From Thermotoga sp. 4484_232 (GTDB lineage: Bacteria > Thermotogota > Thermotogae > Thermotogales > Thermotogaceae), in the NCBI GenBank assembly GCA_002084985.1, contig MZGO01000061.1, positions 1 through 10,226 of the forward strand: 10,226 bases of DNA. Direction: 5' to 3'. The translations under genes and the position numbers were made by a program. The notes under the pieces were generated by a model that made no database searches, was not told the DNA's origin, and saw nothing but the letters and a program-made list of their open reading frames with translations. This document shows positions 7,943-10,226 of this stretch, piece by piece; position 1 is the first letter of the stretch, and each line of letters starts with the position of its first letter.

Positions 7943-8305
7943 GTGCTGGTTCCCAAAAATCTAGTTAATCAGGTTTACAGAGTGGGATCCATGAAGGTCG
8001 GAGAAGAAGGATTATCCATGGAGTTTAAAAATCCTTTCACGAGTGCAACTATAAGGAAATTCAAAGAGATTAAAATCGATGAAACAGTTTTTCCTCTGGA
8101 GAGGCTCAAGATGATTGTGGAGGGGAGAACTTTCTGTGGAGAAGATGAAAACATACCACTTCCTGTAGGAAAAATAATGAGAATGATACTAGAAGGTTAC
8201 AGGAAACCTGGTAACCATGTGATAGAGATGGTTATAACAACAAGAGAGATAGGGGACCTCAGGTTCAAAGTAGAAGACAGCGCAGGTGAGAAGCAGGGTG
8301 TATAA
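7943..8305 (+). CDS. Conserved-looking 120-aa protein of unknown function
   Basis: The product is a soluble, mixed-charge protein of 120 aa without signal peptide or membrane segment. Alternating hydrophobic stretches (LSMEFKNPFTSATI, KEIKIDETVFPLE, NHVIEMVITT) suggest a beta-sandwich. The layout (an early GLSMEF strand, a charged P-L-E-R turn, a late GNHVIEM segment) faintly recalls the small DUF6379/C-glycoside deglycosidase beta-subunit-like proteins, but this is a weak impression and no function is claimed. GTG at 7943 is preferred, eight bases after GGAGG (7930-7934); the ATG at 7937 lies only two bases from it, and TTG at 7925 precedes it. The gene is divergent from the CPBP operon and 21 bases upstream of a small exported protein gene, with which it probably forms an operon leading into mutS2. 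Confidence 0.75.
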   Translation: MLVPKNLVNQVYRVGSMKVGEEGLSMEFKNPFTSATIRKFKEIKIDETVFPLERLKMIVEGRTFCGEDENIPLPVGKIMRMILEGYRKPGNHVIEMVITTREIGDLRFKVEDSAGEKQGV

Positions 8306-8326
8306 TCTCTCTCGAGGAGGGGTTGG

Positions 8327-8818
8327 ATGCGAAAATGTGCAGTCTTGTTTTTTGTAACACTCCTTGGAACCATCATCTTATGTTTTGAATTCAATGTGGA
8401 TGCTGATATCATGTTCACTTTATCTTCAAGTCCGAATATGGAAAGGTTTTATTCTATAAACGGCGAATTCATCTTCTTTGAGTTGGAAGACATTTCCATG
8501 GGAGTAGGAGGAGGAATCAACTTCTTCATGAAAGATTTCCTGGGTGAAAGGTTCTGTTTCGATGTGTATGGTATGAGCTCTTACATCATACCGCTGGAAG
8601 AAGAAAATACTGTCTTGAAGTTATCAGGATCAGGTGGTATGAGTTTCCTAGGAAAAGATTCTGAGAACAAAGGGTATTTCGTTAGAATGGAATTCGATAT
8701 CTTCAGAAGACTTGGAAAATTCCTGATAGGTCTGGGTGGAGGGCTCGATCAACATGGTTTTGAGGATTCCTACCTGTTCTCGTTTTTTATAAAAATGAAC
8801 ATGGGGTTTGGTGAATGA
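8327..8818 (+). CDS. Small exported, beta-rich protein; possible outer-membrane (toga) protein
   Basis: The 163-aa product is not recognised by family. It begins with a typical signal peptide (MRKCAVLFFVTLLGTIILCF, positive start then a hydrophobic core). The mature part alternates polar and aromatic or hydrophobic residues with glycine-rich turns (MGVGGGINFFMKDF, FLIGLGGGLDQHGF, SYLFSFFIKMNMGFG), as in small beta-barrel or beta-sheet envelope proteins. The chain ends FGE, so the terminal Phe typical of BAM-folded barrels is one residue short of the end. The Cys near the end of the signal (C19) lacks a clear lipobox. Start ATG 8327 has GAGGAGGGG (8314-8322) just upstream. Its stop overlaps the mutS2 start (ATGA at 8815-8818), indicating coupled translation. 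Confidence 0.7.
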   Translation: MRKCAVLFFVTLLGTIILCFEFNVDADIMFTLSSSPNMERFYSINGEFIFFELEDISMGVGGGINFFMKDFLGERFCFDVYGMSSYIIPLEEENTVLKLSGSGGMSFLGKDSENKGYFVRMEFDIFRRLGKFLIGLGGGLDQHGFEDSYLFSFFIKMNMGFGE

Positions 8819-10226
8819 TGAGAGACGATTTAGAACTTTTGGATTTCCCGAAAGTGATGGATCAGATAAAGAAGTATGCATATTCCTCAATGGGGAGGGA
8901 ACTTCTAGACTCCTTTAGACCTGTTCTCTTCCCCTGGGATGAACTCAAAAGATTGGAGGAGATGATCGATTACATCAACAAGGAAGGAGCCCCACCGATT
9001 GAAGGGATCGAGGAAGTTGAGAATATATTCAAGAAGCTGGAAAGTGGTTCTTTAGTAGACCCTCCCGAGCTTCTGAGAATAGCGTATTTTCTGGAAAGTT
9101 CCCAGAGATTGAGAGATATCTTCTTCAGCGAAAAAGATGAATATCCGAAAATATGGGAAAGATTTTCGAACCTTCCTTCATTTGATCATTTTATCGGAGA
9201 AGTCAAAAGATGTATATCTGAAGACGGTGAGATCGTAGACGATGCAAGCCCTAAGTTAAGGGATTTGAGAATCAGAAAAAGAAGTCTTCAAAAGACTCTG
9301 AAGAAAAAGGCTGAAGAGTATATAAACAAAAACAGAATGCTTCTTCAAGAGGATATATACGTTTTGAGAGACGGTAGGTATCTCTTCCCAGTGAAATCCA
9401 GCATGAAGGGAAAAGTCAGGGGAATAGTGCACCATGTTTCTTCATCGGGAGCAACTGTTTTCATAGAACCAGAGGAATTCGTGTTTTTGAACAACGATAT
9501 GAGATTCATTGAAGAAGAGGAAAGAGGGGAGATCAGTAGAATTTTGAGAAAATTGTCAAGACTCCTGACAGATAGATTGAAGGATCTGAAACTCGTACTG
9601 GATGCCATGGCATATTACGATACGTTACAAGCCAGAGCGAGGTTTGCTAAAGAGAACGAAGCAGTTGTGATCCATCCAAAAACGGGCGGGAAGATAAAGC
9701 TTGTGAATGCAAGACACCCATTAATTCCTAAGGAAACTGTGGTACCGATAACCGTCGAAGTTGGTGGGAGAAGTAAGGGGCTCGTTATAACAGGGCCCAA
9801 CATGGGAGGAAAGACGGTAACATTGAAAACCATAGGTCTTTTCACAGCTATGGCTATGGCAGGGTTTCCTGTATTGTGTGACCCCTCCTCAGAGATAAGA
9901 ATATTCTCTAAGATATTGGTAGATATAGGAGAAGAACAGGATATAGAACAAAGTTTGAGCACGTTTTCTTCTCACATGAAAAGGATAGCTGCTATCATGG
10001 AAGAAGCAGATGAAGATTCCCTGGTACTTCTGGATGAATTGGGCTCTGGTACCGACCCCGTGGAAGGTTCCGCACTCGCCATGGCTCTGATAGAAGAGCT
10101 GATAGAGAGAGGAGCAACTTTCGTTGTTACCACTCATTTAACGCCTGTCAAGATCTTCGCCATGAACAATCAGTATGTTTTGAACGCTTCGATGGAATTC
10201 GATCCAGAGACCCTATCACCAACTTT
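8815..10226 (+). CDS. mutS2: MutS2, DNA-binding ATPase/endonuclease (3' end beyond window)
   Basis: MutS2 is a MutS-like ATPase that lacks the mismatch-recognition domain; it acts on recombination intermediates and in ribosome rescue in some bacteria. The visible 470 codons include the core/clamp region (about 1-315, with long charged helices such as EEEERGEISRILRKL) and the ABC-type ATPase. In the ATPase are Walker A GPNMGGKT (327-334), the family stretch EEQDIEQSLSTFSSHMKRI, the Walker B/signature region LLDELGSGTDP with Asp407 and Glu408, and the switch VTTHL. The C-terminal KOW and Smr nuclease domains, expected in a protein of about 760-780 aa, would lie past the window end. ATG 8815 overlaps the preceding stop as ATGA; ATG 8818 is an equal alternative one codon on. 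The frame is open throughout with no damage. Confidence 0.96.
   Translation, partial: MMRDDLELLDFPKVMDQIKKYAYSSMGRELLDSFRPVLFPWDELKRLEEMIDYINKEGAPPIEGIEEVENIFKKLESGSLVDPPELLRIAYFLESSQRLRDIFFSEKDEYPKIWERFSNLPSFDHFIGEVKRCISEDGEIVDDASPKLRDLRIRKRSLQKTLKKKAEEYINKNRMLLQEDIYVLRDGRYLFPVKSSMKGKVRGIVHHVSSSGATVFIEPEEFVFLNNDMRFIEEEERGEISRILRKLSRLLTDRLKDLKLVLDAMAYYDTLQARARFAKENEAVVIHPKTGGKIKLVNARHPLIPKETVVPITVEVGGRSKGLVITGPNMGGKTVTLKTIGLFTAMAMAGFPVLCDPSSEIRIFSKILVDIGEEQDIEQSLSTFSSHMKRIAAIMEEADEDSLVLLDELGSGTDPVEGSALAMALIEELIERGATFVVTTHLTPVKIFAMNNQYVLNASMEFDPETLSPT

Noticed and set aside
8301..8306. Perfect TATAAT that could be a promoter for the exported protein gene
   Set aside because: It overlaps the stop codon of the preceding gene, has no -35 match at 16-18 bases and no extended -10 TGN; chance is likely, and read-through from upstream explains expression.
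9615..9962. 115-codon minus-strand open frame inside mutS2
   Set aside because: The opposite strand encodes conserved MutS2 ATPase motifs; the translation is low-complexity Ser/Thr/Pro, typical of a shadow frame.

Overview
The window looks like chromosome of a thermophilic bacterium of the Thermotogota (Thermotoga or Pseudothermotoga type). The grounds are a DisA protein close to the T. maritima enzyme as I remember it, the clpC-radA-disA order, a single-domain KaiC-like ATPase of a kind otherwise typical of thermophilic archaea, heavy AGA/AGG and ATA codon use, strong Shine-Dalgarno sites and frequent GTG or TTG starts. No tRNA, rRNA, CRISPR array or insertion sequence is visible. The species assignment is inference.

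Layout. Positions 1-213 hold no complete gene, only a possible broken gene tail. A near-perfect sigma-70 promoter (214-243) drives a solitary acyl carrier protein gene (276-515), which ends in a hairpin terminator (523-547) that also serves the converging strand. On the minus strand follow a small gene of the 'near-KaiC' regulator type, apparently broken at its C-terminus (590-799, or 546-799 if a frame break is bridged), and a KaiC-like ATPase (802-1530). Divergent from these is a PfkB-family sugar-phosphate kinase (1625-2551). Its 3' end overlaps the tail of a minus-strand operon reading from 7886 down to 2541: CPBP membrane protease, clpC, radA, disA. The last three genes are coupled by ATGA stop/start overlaps. 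On the plus strand, from 7943, come a conserved-looking 120-aa protein, a small exported beta-rich protein (8327-8818) and mutS2 (8815 to the window end, C-terminus missing).

How the genes fit together. The clpC-radA-disA cluster joins protein quality control (a ClpC unfoldase), recombinational DNA repair (RadA) and a DNA-scanning cyclic di-AMP synthase (DisA). It resembles the Bacillus ctsR-mcsA-mcsB-clpC-radA-disA operon, but here a CPBP protease takes the place of the regulator and arginine-kinase genes. The KaiC-like ATPase and its small partner form a two-gene signalling module of unknown output.

The most striking anomaly is in clpC. A 24-bp stretch is duplicated at the entrance to the second AAA domain and takes the place of about 18 codons, splitting the gene into 525-aa and 275-aa reading frames. 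The near-KaiC gene, and possibly the gene tail at 1-170, also show frame breaks. Either this genome carries several real lesions or the assembly is locally faulty.
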